A DNA stretch of 53,614 nucleotides from Glandiceps talaboti (taxonomy: Eukaryota; Hemichordata; Enteropneusta; Spengelidae), in the NCBI RefSeq assembly GCF_964340395.1, contig NC_135561.1:7501018-7554631 (forward strand), written 5' to 3'. This document shows positions 31,822 through 53,614 of this stretch, piece after piece. Numbering within the stretch: position 1 is the first letter of the stretch; each line of letters starts with the position of its first letter. The position numbers were made by a program, and so were the translations under genes. The notes under the pieces were generated by a model. The model was not told the origin of the DNA. It saw nothing but the letters and a program-made list of their open reading frames with translations, and did no database searches.

Positions 31822-34546
31822 ATGTATGTAATTATGTATGTATGTATGTATGTATGTATGTATGTATGTATGTATGTATGTATGTATGTATGTATGTATG
31901 TATGTATGCATGCATGCATGCGCAAGCACGCACGCATACTTGAATTCTATATTTTAAGTTTATTTATCTAAATTTCCGAACATTTAAATATGTAGCCACG
32001 TACCTCGTTCTCCACTTTTATGTGTAAAATTGACAAATACTTAAGTGGGAACATTAATTTTTCTTTCTTTCCTACATCAGGCTGACGCTGACGCCAATGG
32101 GATTAGTGCGCCATCGTATCGAACACTATCTGATGACACACCAGTAAATAACCAGAAGAAAGATGAAGGCCAGGTGAACGGTTTTGCTGAAGATGGTGAA
32201 AAGAACTTGAAAGGAAAGTACAGGAAAAGAAAGGAAATTGATAATGAGAAAAAGAAGGCAAAGGAACAAGAAAAAGCGGAAAAAGAAAAGGCAAAGGAGA
32301 AAGAGAAAGCAGAAAGAGAAAAAGCCAAGGAGGAGCGGGAGAAATTAAAACAGGAACAGAAACAGAGAAAGAAAGATAAGTACTCCCATGCATCCAGCAG
32401 CTCACAAATTGTGAAAAAGAAGAAAAGAAAAGAAGAGAAGGAGAAAGAAAGACAAAAGAAAGCAGTCCCTGTTCCAGTTGTCGATGTTAGTAAGGACGCT
32501 GAGTTGGAACCAGAAATGACAGAGGTGCCAGCACCGGAACCAGAAATAAAGGAGACGCCAGCACCTGTTGTTGAAACTACAAAAGATGAATCGATCGTAG
32601 ATGTACCTGAGGAGGAGGGGGATGGTGAAAGTGAAGTGATGGAAGTTACTGAGGTCACGTCACAGAAAGAAGAAGTAAGGGAGGAAGAGGACACTAAAAC
32701 CGACGTTTGTGAAACTCCGGTGAACGTCCCGGTGTCTGTGTTGGCTGAAGAGGAAGTGAAAGGAGTAGAGGAAAAAGAAACAAAGGAAATAATAGAAGAG
32801 GAAGTCACACAAGAAGAAGTAGAAGAAGTGACTATACCAAAGATGGAACAAGAAGAATCACATGATATAGATGAACCTGATACTGCGCCACCATCGGCCA
32901 CATTTCAAACCCCAGAGAGGGAGAGAAGCATCATGTCGGGAAATACTAAAAAAGTTATCATAATTGAACGGAACGATAGTATTATTGTCCCCCGGGAAGA
33001 AGTCGTCCAGGTGCAAAAAGAGGTAGAACAGGAACCCGAGGAAGTCAAAGTTGAAGCGGTTGAGCCAGAACCCAAGGAGGTCAAAGTTGAAGAGGTTGAA
33101 CCAGAACCCAAGGAGGTCAAAGTTGAAGAAGTAGAACCAAAAGTTGAAGAGAAAGTAGAAATTATTGAAGAAAAAGATGAGGTTGAACCCCTCTATGCTG
33201 TCGTCAACAAAAAGAAGAAAACGTCGGAGGAACAAGAAGAGGTCGTCAACACGTCTTTTGTAAGACCAGAAATGATGAAGATGGAATTGCCGGATGACAG
33301 CGAGCTGGAAGAGTCGAAAGAAAATCGTGCACATATCGAAGTACAGGTTGAAATCCAGAAAAGTGAAGACGTAGTAGAATATGCAACAGTGAAGAAAGAT
33401 AGGAAGACTAATGTTACTACTGTTGATGCTGCACCAAACAGGAACGGACATGCCACACCTCCACCAGTAGTGCGCCCTCATTCGGAGGTAATAGTCACAG
33501 AGCAAGTGGCACGACAAGTAGAAGAACAAAGAGGTGGCAGTGTAGCGAGCCGTGCGTCGAGTTCAGCAGGCGTTCCCCGCGCCATGATACAAGGAAAGTC
33601 GTGGGCAGGGTCAAGTAAAGCTTCGACCGAACAAGTTCTACAGAATGCTAACGGTACAGCTAAACCTAACCGGAAACCAACGAGTAAAGCAGAGCTTATT
33701 TTTGAGCTTGGTAGTCGAGGAAATCGCCCGGGAAAACTCCGACGACCTCACGGCATAGCCGTCACGGCAAAGGGTGATATACTCGTCTGCGATTCCGGGA
33801 ATCACAGAGTTCAGATTTTCGGATGGGATTGCAAGTACAAGACGAAGTGGAGTCCAGATACCATTCGGAGAAGAATATTTTCACGAGATCGTTTTGATCC
33901 AGGCGACATAGCAATCACTCCGGACAACAAACATTTCATCGTGACCGACTTTGCCACAGAACGTATTTACAAAGTATCCCTGGAGACACTACGAGCCAAA
34001 GAATTCGGAGCGCCTGGCTTGAAAGGTCCGTGGGGAGTTGCTGTGAATAGCCAAGGTTATATTTACGTCGCCTATTGCATTTCCAACTGCATCGTCTGCT
34101 TTGATGAGAGGGGGACATTCGTCCATAAAATTGGCCAAAAGGGTGTCGGACCAGGCGAATTCGGTTACCCATGTTATCTCACAATAAATAAACGCGACGC
34201 TCTCATCGTAGCCGAATACCACAATCGTCGTGTTCAGATTTTGAATCCCGATGGTAAGTTTATGTTCCAGATCGGCAGTTCCGAACATTTCCGTGAGATC
34301 AGCGGAGTGAGCGTCGACGGAGATAACAACGTCTTCGTTGCGGATTATAGGTGCCATCGTATTCTCATGTACGGAAATAACGGTGCTTTTAAAATGTGCA
34401 TCGGTGATACCGAAGATAGGCTTGATCGACCCGAAGGCATGGCGATGTCACACGAAGGCTACCTCGTCGTTTCCGACAGCGGTAACGATAACGTCAAGAT
34501 TTTCCGGCATTGGGATGTACGTCATCTACTGGACGCCATGTACTAG
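31343..34546 (+). CDS. NHL-repeat protein with long charged N-terminal region
   Basis: Two coding exons, 31343-31489 and 32081-34546, join in phase 0 (donor GTGAGA, acceptor TACATCAG) to give 870 aa. A 5' UTR acceptor (TTCTTTCAG) ends at 31298. Residues 1-49 are Gly-rich, then basic. About 103-152 is a Lys/Glu/Ala-rich likely coiled coil. About 155-560 is acidic and disordered, with three 12-residue EVKVEEVEPEPK-type repeats at about 370-405. From about 587 to 860 lie roughly six NHL repeats (for example GIAVTAKGDILVCDSGNHRVQIF, split by my limit as GIAVTAKGDILVCDSGN then HRVQIF), a six-bladed propeller used for protein or RNA binding. No RING, B-box or filamin domain is present, unlike TRIM-NHL proteins. 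No signal peptide or membrane segment, so probably cytosolic. Confidence 0.93.
31553..31925. repeat. (CTGT)n, (TATG)n and (TG)n arrays in NHL-gene intron 1
   Basis: CTGT repeats at about 31553-31645, then TATG arrays at 31707-31915 interrupted by a TG run. All lie within intron 31490-32080. Long open frames on both strands are artefacts. Confidence 0.9.
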
Positions 34547-37500
34547 TTGGGAAACTGACAAAACAACAAACATGAGTACTGTTCGTCAAAGACAGCCAAA
34601 ATTCTTGAAACTTTGAACGATATTGAAAATTCATTTATTGAGAATTTGAACAGTGTGCCATGATATATACCGCGAAGCATTATTAACAAAATGATATATG
34701 CATGTAAAATATGGACATATGTATAATGATAAATATGAACACCAAATATGGTATTGCAGAGAAACAATACCAGGTCATCCACGTGTATCTGTATTTTCAT
34801 ATGAAATTATGGTGTATGTAATGTTTTTAATGTTTTCAATATTTCTAGATCCTGTCAGAGAGAAAGTGTACTGACACTGAATATAATGCCATACCGTGAA
34901 CAGCTACAATGTTCGTGTCTAGTATCTAGTTATTCTGTTTTAATTTTAACGTTCGACCCGTCTATTCTGACATCACACTTAGTCTTCTCTGCGCACACGA
35001 CCAATCGTTGAACAATATTCAAACGATGTTAAAGCATGATATTACACAGTCCCGGGGCTATAGCTAATCATAACACTGTGGATAAAATGGTATCATCATA
35101 AAAAAACCCCGAAAATATCAAACATTACTGTCCTTTTGCGGAAATATTATCATAAATATTAACTTATAAATTTTAATTATTATATAATTTAAAACGTACA
35201 TGTCATGTAGTCGACATTTTGAAGCCAGACATCCATTAGCTTTGTTACTTATATATACTTGATGCACGTATGGATAGAAAGAGCGACAGATGTCGTGGAA
35301 TGATATCATTGATAATTGCCTTGGCAACGGGGCGTTAATCTGGAATCAAGCTGCCTCGCTATATCATTTCAATAAGCGGATTTTGAGTCACGCATTCGTC
35401 TAAATGTGTCGGGCACTGAAATACTTTCATTAGAAATGATGCTGGTACAGTATTTTCTATTTCAGTTGCATAAATTTGCAAGTGATAGTTTGATTTTTGT
35501 TCCCAGCAATCTTTATAAAATATCGCAGAATCTAGCTGCAAAATGTGGATGTTTGTTGCGTTTGATACTTTCTTTAGAACATGAAAGTTTGGATTCAAGG
35601 GCAGGCAAAATCAAAGAAGATAATGTTTTCGTCAAAAAAAGACACGGCGTCAGGTTTTATTTCTTGAATCGTCTGACTAGCTTGAAAAGGTGTAGTGTTT
35701 GAGAGAAATCCTCCAAAGGGCATACCTACACAAGCGAGCTATTCATCAGCCTTGGCACTATTAAACCAGACACACTATGTACTAGTACCAAAGAATTCAC
35801 AATCCACATGTCAATTTTCCGGCTTAGAAACGTCGCCTTCTTTATTTCAGACTCCTTTTCGGTGTACAAGAAGTGAAAAGTGTCTAACAACACGATAATA
35901 CTTCGCCCTTTTTGTGCTTTGTTCATACTTCCGGAACACCCCTAGCCAGGTACGAGGACGTGTCGACAGAAGCCCGAACTCACAATACTAAATAATCATC
36001 AGCCTATAGGAAAAACATATGGTCTGAACTATCTGCACTTGCATGTCAATTTACACATCTAAGTATCTTTGAAAAGTTGACTGTACAACGCATTTGTGTT
36101 TACTCTAAGCACATTTCAGTCGAAGCCATATTGTCAGTGTCAATAAAATACACACATTTTTATTGGACTTTCCCTTCATAGCAATACCCATATAGTAAAA
36201 GAACAGTGGGCCTTTCACTAATCAAATTATTTTACTACAGATTTACATTTTATGAAAGGATTTGTCAAAATAAATGAGAAGTGTTAATATACCCTCTTTA
36301 ACAGTGCCGATCATAAACTGCGTATTATAGCTGTAACGCCAATGTGCTCGTCAATCATCTTCACATAAAATTCAACTGTTATAATACTTTACCGTTGAAA
36401 CATGAATTTTTCAACCTTTACCTTGAGCAAAATTTGAATTCTCAACGTCCTAACTTAACCATTCTCATGACCAAAATCTCGTCATGACCTTTATCATTTA
36501 TCGAGAAGTCGTAACCATAGTCCATACTGGCAATACAATTTTGTCGATAATCAGCGGCTATAAGTAAGTTTGCCATAATAATTATCTGGTCTTCTATCAC
36601 AGTTTGTCGTTCTAAGAAAAGAAATCTCAAAAACCAAGGGTTATCAATAATTAAAAAAAACGTGCGTGGAAAAAATAATAATTTGAAATTTAAAAAAGTC
36701 AACGTTGTCCCAACGTTCAAAATTTATTTACGAACATACATGACGAAAATAAATATCAGTGACTGGCTGTCGACGGTCTAGGTTATGTGATACTGTATAC
36801 AGAATACACAGTAATACGAACTTTAAACTTTTAACTCTCGGTCAGCTTATCTCTCATCATTGCTTTATTATTTACACGATGACCCTTGACCTCACACCAC
36901 TATATAAAAGTGTTTTGAGACGTGGCATATTGTTGAGACCTCAATGCTGTACATTGCGAAGACCCAAAACATAAATAAATTAACCCTTTCTTTGATCTCG
37001 CTCTATTTAATATTATTTACCATACTCATAATTTCATGTGTATTTATATTAACTGTGTATTAATTTTGATGTTATTTACTTTAATTTGATAGTATTAATT
37101 TAGTTTAGTCATTACTTGTTGGTTGCAGTCCTAAAGAGTACTATAGTAGTTTTAGAACAAAATATAGATAAATGTATACACAGATATTATTATTATAAAC
37201 CATATTTTGCGTGAAGAAAATAAATACCTTTTATGTAAAGTGACAGTCTGTCTCGTGAACTTTTGTGCACCCTTAACGTATCGTCAATGCACCCTCTCTG
37301 CACCCCTAACTTATCATAAATACTGATATATAGTATATAATCCTATACTTATAACCCGGACTTATAAAAAAAAACTGGACTATTTTGTCAAAGTACTTTG
37401 AATTTCTAAAGGTATGTGCCCTATATAAAGAGGATTATGGCTAATCTATGCAAATGCGGGAAATTCAAACTGCTGTACAGAGCACTTGCTTCTGGGTCTT

Positions 37501-40214
37501 GTTTTCAGCATTTTTTCTGTGCTCCGAGAAACACACGGGTCATGTATCATATTCAAATTGTTTGTGAATGTCGTAGGATGGTAACTTGATACACAAATTA
37601 GTTGAAAATCAGTCTGTTTGTTTCATAGAATGAAAAAACCTTTCCAAATGAGACAAATTCCCCTGCAAACAGCTGCTTAGATTGTGTGTCATTCAGGATT
37701 ATTCAAATATGCGGCATTTGCATGTGAAAAACCCAGATATAGGGAATGTTTATATTTTGGTGATTACTTGCCAGTGAGTCATCACAAGTTCTCCACCTCT
37801 AAACATACAGTCAGTCATATGCAAAATAGGGTCCCAGGCGCCGCCAGTTGTATGTTTAAGCTTGGTACGGTGTTGCTTAATCCAACGTTGGTGGTGCTCT
37901 TTAAACTGTCGGCGCATGAAGGGTAGGCCTACATGTATACATACATGTACTATAAAGAGGAAATAGTTTGGACCGGGGGTTTGGAATACTAGTGTTGCTC
38001 TATCGGTCCTCTCTATGCATATACAAACATCCACACTCATCGTAGCTCATTTTTAAGTTTGTACGTTGTCAGTATCAAACCAGTCAATGTCATGTAAATA
38101 TGAAGTCAAGTCGTGCAAGATAGAGGGTTGGGTTAGGTTATTACAATATATATTTATAGGTGCGATGTTTTATTACATTAAGACCTAACCGATGTTATAA
38201 TCCCAAAAATGATAAAATTAATGCTGCACATACCATAGCTTCTGTCAGACATGCACACATTGCGATGTACTGAACTTGTTAGAATAGGTGTTCGATCTAA
38301 ACACATAACTGGTATGGAGTAAAGTTATCAAAATAAATAAATTCAATGTTATAACCCTTCCCTATATACATTTCCAATTCGAATACACACAGATCACAAC
38401 TTAATTTAATAAATACTCTTACAAACACCGTGCTTCTTTTTTCAGACATTTTTTAATTCCATAAATTTACAATAATAATAGTACACACATTTGAATGTAA
38501 AAAACTACCCTAGAATTGTAATGCTTGAATACATAAGTAGTTTCAAGCTAACAATGTTCTGAGTACAGTAAATTCTATTTCAACAATAGTCACGTTAAGG
38601 ATTGCAAGACATTTTTGTGTATTGAGAACACGTGGTCTGGTATAATCCCATTTGTTCATCCCTTCCGGAAATTTAGTAATCATATGTCTGTGTAGACACT
38701 ACTTTGAATGAACTAGAGATTGATACATATTAATCAAACTCAGCAAAATAGTAAAAATGGGCTTTACAGGAACCTATCACAAATTATAGTGCGTACTAAC
38801 TGTTACGTTGTTCTTTTCTTATTCCATTCTAATCACACATCATAGATGTCCTACACTTTCAATCTCAGTACTGTTTGGCTTTATTTAAAGAAGGGTTACT
38901 CCTGAAACATGTTATATATCACTTTATTGGACTGAGTACATTTTAACCCAACAAGTTTTTTTTACAACTCTGTACATGTCTTAGTTTGTTCAAGTTCATA
39001 TCAGACAGTTTGCATGATAAATCCTATAGGGGTGGGGTTGGGCTATTTTTGATCAAGTTTTGGTTAAAATATGGAGGTTTTCCATCGACCAAAAAAATCA
39101 GTCTAATAAAACCAATTTTGTCTGTGTAGAATGAACCCACCTTTATTGTATTACATGCTGTACTTAGGTAGTTTGTGAGATACGCCGTGATGGGGCGCCA
39201 TCACACATTGGTTAACCCCTCCCACGTCGGGTGCGAGGAGGCCGGTGAGGGCGGAACAACACGACACGGCGTATTTTACAGTGTAGTACATAGGCACTTT
39301 AGAAATTCGTACTTATTATACTTGAAATGCGTGACCTCATAACATCTATCAAATATGTATTAAACTACATGTAATGTTTAATTGTACATATATACACACA
39401 GAATGAAAATACGTATGTAACTTTACAAACCTATTTATATGAAACTTTACTCCTAAGACTGTAAATCATGGGAATATTTATGATGTAATATCTTTCTATG
39501 AGGGAAGGAGCAACTACTTTTGAAAAAAGGGAAAAAATAATATTATGTGAAACTATTGATTTAACGACATTTTGACTTATCAATGAATCGTAACGTCCGT
39601 GCCATCACTCCCTATATCATGATGTGGGAAGAGAATGTATATCGAAGCCCGCCCCCTTCCGGTCGGAAGATGATTCAAATATACCATCTAGTAAACTATC
39701 ATTTTGAAAAATCTAAAATTCTTCAGTACAAAAGTGGATCGAATTATGGTACAGTCTCTGACTGGAGTGCACAAACAACGATCTCTTGTTTACAAACGTG
39801 TTTTGATATTTGTTACAAGAGACTGGACATACAGTTATAGATGAGGGCGATGTTTTTAAAAGTGGATGGCCATATCAGATTTTAAATGTGGATTGTTCAT
39901 TTTCCTGAAAACCTTACCATGTTACAGTGAACCACTAAGGAACCTCTAAGTAAATTAATGGTAACTTGGACATTAAATGAGATCAGTGCTTTTGTTTAAT
40001 TCACGGTCACTTATCAGTACTGACTTCGGCGGAAGTAACATATATATGTATATGAGGCTTTTAGATAACTTCTATAAACGTATTGTCGACTAATTCTATA
40101 TTGTTGGCTTTCAAGTCTCATACGTCACAGTGACGTCAGATCGATGCTGACGCGGTACTTGTGAGTGAAAATGAATACAATCAATACATTTTATCTCATT
40201 TAGCATCAAAGTTT
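34547..40214. other. Non-coding stretch between the NHL gene and the mosaic gene
   Basis: Contains the NHL-gene 3' UTR of unknown length; the first exact AATAAA I find after the stop is at 36142-36147. A short inverted repeat (TACGCCGTG against CACGGCGTA) brackets a GC-richer patch at about 39181-39275. No supported exon or RNA gene on either strand. Confidence 0.55.
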
Positions 40215-40226
40215 TTTATTTTTATT
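40215..40226 (-). promoter_or_regulatory. Poly(A) signals of the mosaic gene
   Basis: Two adjacent AATAAA hexamers on the minus strand (40226-40221 and 40220-40215), about 113 bases after the stop, followed by GT-rich sequence. The convergent NHL gene ends about 5.7 kb to the left. Confidence 0.5.
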
Positions 40227-40338
40227 TTAAAAATGTGACGTCACAAGGTACCCTTCAAGTTTGGAAGGATTTTCAAGGTCATTGGTCCCCAAGGTCATTC
40301 TACGGATAGCGATAAACTCACTATTATAGAATGAGGAC

Positions 40339-50383
<10,045 letters not shown>

Positions 50384-52869
50384 GTCACCGATATGTTATT
50401 TCAGGTGATCACGATAGTTTTGATGGTAAATAAGAAATGTGTTCACGACAGTGCGAGTCCTTTCTGACCAGCAATGACTCTGGAAAGGACGACCCTTAGT
50501 AACCGACTACAGTAATTCAACATCCAGATGATTTGCAAATGTAAGGAAATTTGTCGATGATTAATCACATTTACAATGACAAGTATCGAACTGTATACTC
50601 TTGAAACAACAAATAACAAAAAAGTGTCACAGTGAACTGAAATTAATTTTCACTGACAAGTATATTGCTGGACAAACTGTGTGTCCATGCGAACTTAATC
50701 AACAAAGTGTATATCCACTCACAATGGGCCAAACCATGCATATCTCTTAACGTGAATTATTAATAATATTTTTACAAAGTAGCTATTTGCCAAACCCAAC
50801 CTACATTACTTTATGTGCGAGCCAATTAAGCAAAATGTCACGCCAAGCCGTTGTCATGGTAACAATCAGCTCACAGCGATGGTTAAACGTTGTGCCATCC
50901 ACTATATGACCGAAGTCACGAATTATAATAACATACCATTAGGGAAGATGATTATGTTTGTATCGCAACATAGTAGTTTTAACTGGTGTCTTAAAGAAAT
51001 GAGAACCAGGCATCTATTTCGGATTTTTAATTTATAAAACAATTTTATCATGGCTTCCTACTTGAAAAAAATCACTGAGAAACAACATTTCCTAAGTCTG
51101 TGTTTGAAACTTAAATGCATTACAAAAAAAAGTGTAAAAGTGGTTGTTATTGTACGTACACATTTACTATGCTTTTGCAATTTATTTAATTACAAACAAG
51201 GACTTGGCATATGTTGTGACAGTTTGATTTTTCAAGTAGGAAACCTGATATAATTGTTTTACAAATTAAAAATCCAAAATAAATACCCAATCCTCATCCA
51301 TATGGCTACGTTAAGCCGAAAGAGGATGATAAATCTAGTTCTTCATAAAAAATGGGATTGGGCGTAAGGGGTTGAATTGGATGGTATATTTATCTTTTTT
51401 TTCAAATAATGGGGAGTCAAACTACCAAACTGTCACAAAGTCCATTAGGAAATGGAAGCAAACAAATTCCAAGTACTTTGTGTTCATATACTGACCCCCT
51501 AAGATGTCGTTTATTCAGTAGTTCCTGTATGTCTATATATCATATCATTCGGACTCCATAGTTCATAATGAAAAACGACAAAAGTCCAAAGCTAATCAAT
51601 ATTGTTATTAAGGAAATACTAATGGACATTTCGATATGCTCTGATGGCTTTATCACCATAGTAACGAAGCATCCGACTGTAACTTACAAGGGTGTAATTA
51701 TAATATATAAACTAGTCTAATAATACCATCGTCCATAATAGTTCTTTTAAGGGTGATAAATGAAACTGCAGTGCTCTAGTCGAAGTACTTTTTTCCTTGA
51801 ATTGGTCAGAAATGATGATGGACATGATACTACTCATGACAACTTTGAACCAATGAAAGCATTGAAATGTTTTTTAAAAATACTATAGCGTTCTCAATAA
51901 CGTAACTAGAATTACTTCGAAATGAACGACGGTCCTAATTCAATGTAAGGTATGAATGAAACGTAGCAAATGCTAAGGTGCATAAAAGTCAACTGTATTC
52001 AAAATATTTACTTAAACTTCGGCCGAAATATCTTTCCCCATAATAATATTTTTTCGATATAGTGTTCAAGCAATATCCAGAATCTAATGAAAAGTTTAAT
52101 AACCTGGACTAACTAAGAGCAACTTAATAACTTGGACTAACTAACACAAATTTAACCATACTAACTTGGACTAACTAACACACACTTGAACCACACTAAA
52201 TAGGACTAACTAACACAAAATGTAACCAGACTAATTACTAACACAGAATTTAACCATACCAACTTAGAATAACTAGCACAAATTTTAACCACATTGATTT
52301 AGAATAACTAACACAAATTTTAACCAAGCTACCTTGGAAGAACTAATATACATTTTAACCACACTAACTTGGAATAACTAACACAAACTTTAACCACATT
52401 GACTTAGAATAACTAACACAAACTTTAACCATACTAAGTTCGGAAAACAAAGTTGAGCACAGGTGACACCTTCCGTCCGCAGAAACCGCGAAGATGGTAA
52501 CGATATAACACTCATGCGTAGCGATATAACACTCATGCGTTTGTGAAGACATAATGACAAGGTCGAGTGACGAGATGTCATGTAACAATACTAATATTAT
52601 TAAAAACATAAAATGGCGTGTAATAACATGTGAATTAATTATTGATGCCAGATATTGTGAACTATCCAATGAAACACGTTTCGTTTGTTTTGATACATTT
52701 ATATGTAAATCTTGCAGATTTAATTAATAATTTAGTAAAGTTGGTTATAAAAATTCCCACTGCGACAAAATCCTTTGATACAGAGCAGACAACTGTGAAT
52801 GTATTGAGGGACGCTTTCTTCTAGAAATCTCAAGACAAACTATCACGACACGTAGCAGATATCGGTATC
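50384..52869. promoter_or_regulatory. Shared intergenic region between two divergent PAN-module genes
   Basis: 2.5 kb between two start codons pointing outward, so it must hold promoters for both genes. The last bases before each ATG are alike (ATATCGGTGAC and ATATCGGTATC), showing that the duplication included the leader. No TATA box is convincing. The right third contains a minisatellite (52100-52440). No other gene is supported. Confidence 0.6.
52100..52440. repeat. Minisatellite, about 37-base unit, about nine copies
   Basis: Units follow the pattern ACTTGGACTAACTAACACAA then a T/A-rich part with TTAACCA. Copies are diverged, with GGACTA changing to AGAATA in later units. Confidence 0.88.
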
Positions 52870-53217
52870 ATGGAAATGAAGGGTGTATGTTTACTTCTCA
52901 TTGCCGCTCAGATCTTTGCTTCGCTTTTTAGCTCAGTTACGACGGAAGGTGGCTTGCAAGAGATGTACATGCAGGAGACTAGAATACCCGATCAACATAA
53001 GTCATATACGTGCCCAAACACGAGAAGTTATCCACAAACATTGTTCGTTTTTCTTTGCGCCTACAAATGTTTGCGACGAGGCAATCGGTGCCGTTCTTTC
53101 AACTACAACGCTTATTTTCGAATGTGTGAAATTTGTCCGGCGAAGGCTTTGGGTCCGGAAGAGTTAAATGACAACCCTGGCTGGGAATACGGTGAGGCTG
53201 ACGACTATCAACTAGAG
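52870..53217 (+). CDS. Divergent paralogue: signal peptide + PAN-like module, first exon only
   Basis: First coding exon of a gene that continues beyond the window, ending ELEV-like at a GTAAAT donor in phase 0 (116 aa). It is clearly homologous to exon 1 of the mosaic gene: signal peptide MEMKGVCLLLIAAQIFASLF, then IPDQHKSYTCPNTRSYPQTL, FLCAYKCLRRGNRCRSFNYN, and NPGWEYGEADDYQLE, with all six cysteines kept (48, 63, 67, 74, 86, 89). It has two more residues between the last cysteine and NPGWEYG. It is likely another secreted mosaic; the downstream domains are unknown because no second exon is visible in the remaining 397 bases. Confidence 0.85.
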
Positions 53218-53614
53218 GTAAATTACCTTAAAAGTTGTGTGGGGATTTTGAGAGTTTGACAAATACATACCTTTAGACGAAAGAGCAAAATCTTATATTG
53301 TAAAAGTATAAGAAAACTCCCGTTCATAAATTGCGAGGTTTCTAAGGGAGGCCACGAAGGAAGGCATTGATGCGAATCTTCAGAAGAAAAACTTTGTAGA
53401 TACAAACATTTGTCGGGTTTAGTTATCTATTTTTGATGTAGCCATGACTGATTCAGAAGGGATGTCATGTGTCGTTTGAAAAAAATCCATCTATATTGAA
53501 CTCCAAATCTACTATAGTTAATCACACAGTTTACGACTTCCTCCATTTGACCAAAGTAGGGGAAATGCCATCACAATCATGCGGGCAGGGGTAATTTCTC
53601 ATGCCGTGCTGACG
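53218..53614 (+). other. Start of intron 1 of the divergent paralogue
   Basis: Begins with GTAAATTACC. No second exon is recognised before the window ends; the mosaic gene's equivalent intron is 492 bases, so the next exon may lie just outside. Confidence 0.6.

Noticed and set aside
31524-31971. Long open frames on both strands (Met-Tyr-Val-Cys and His-Thr-Tyr-Ile repeats)
   Set aside because: Pure translations of TATG, TG and CTGT microsatellites inside an intron.
32077-33529. Minus-strand open frames of up to 274 codons
   Set aside because: Shadow frames opposite the NHL gene; codon bias of the acidic plus-strand coding leaves the reverse frame open.
39181-39275. GC-rich patch bracketed by TACGCCGTG and CACGGCGTA as a possible MITE
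   Set aside because: Only nine-base arms, no target-site duplication and no second full copy seen.

Overview
The window is animal nuclear DNA. Genes are split by GT-AG introns, intergenic DNA is AT-rich and full of microsatellites, there is a 100-N scaffold gap, and non-LTR retrotransposon tails are present. The protein set (proteinase K-like secreted protease, NHL protein, and a secreted PAN/EGF/TSP1/SRCR/CCP/C-type-lectin mosaic) points to an invertebrate, probably a marine lophotrochozoan or invertebrate deuterostome. The species cannot be fixed from sequence alone.

Layout. 1-902 (+): last two coding exons of a subtilisin-like protease (copy 0), then a gap at 1015-1114. 1.1-4.3 kb: non-coding, with a truncated LINE 3' end and TATG arrays. 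4.3-11.35 kb and 11.35-19.73 kb: two tandem direct repeat units, each holding one complete nine-coding-exon subtilisin (S8, proteinase K-like) gene with matching promoter, 5' UTR exon and poly(A) signal. The two predicted 375-aa proteins are identical; all 13 coding differences I found are silent. The units differ by several insertions, one with a clear target-site duplication. 19.7-31.3 kb: essentially gene-free, with one weak two-exon candidate on the minus strand. 31.3-34.55 kb (+): an 870-aa NHL-repeat protein with a long charged N-terminal half and no RING/B-box. 34.5-40.3 kb: non-coding.

50.38-40.34 kb (-): an 11-exon gene whose frame closes exactly. It encodes a 678-aa secreted mosaic: signal peptide, PAN-like, EGF, TSP1, TSP1, SRCR (group A), TSP1, CCP, CCP, C-type lectin. 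Every intron from the second to the ninth is phase 1. At 52.87 kb (+) a divergently transcribed paralogue starts with the same signal peptide plus PAN-like module and runs off the window.

How the genes relate. The subtilisins are secreted zymogens with signal peptide and I9 propeptide. The mosaic protein and its partner look like secreted recognition or matrix proteins, plausibly immune; that role is inference from domain content. The NHL protein is probably cytoplasmic. No shared pathway is evident from position. The most notable material is the mosaic gene and its divergent partner, a minisatellite that grew out of the splice acceptor of its lectin exon, a large fold-back element in one of its introns, and the silent-only divergence of the subtilisin twins.
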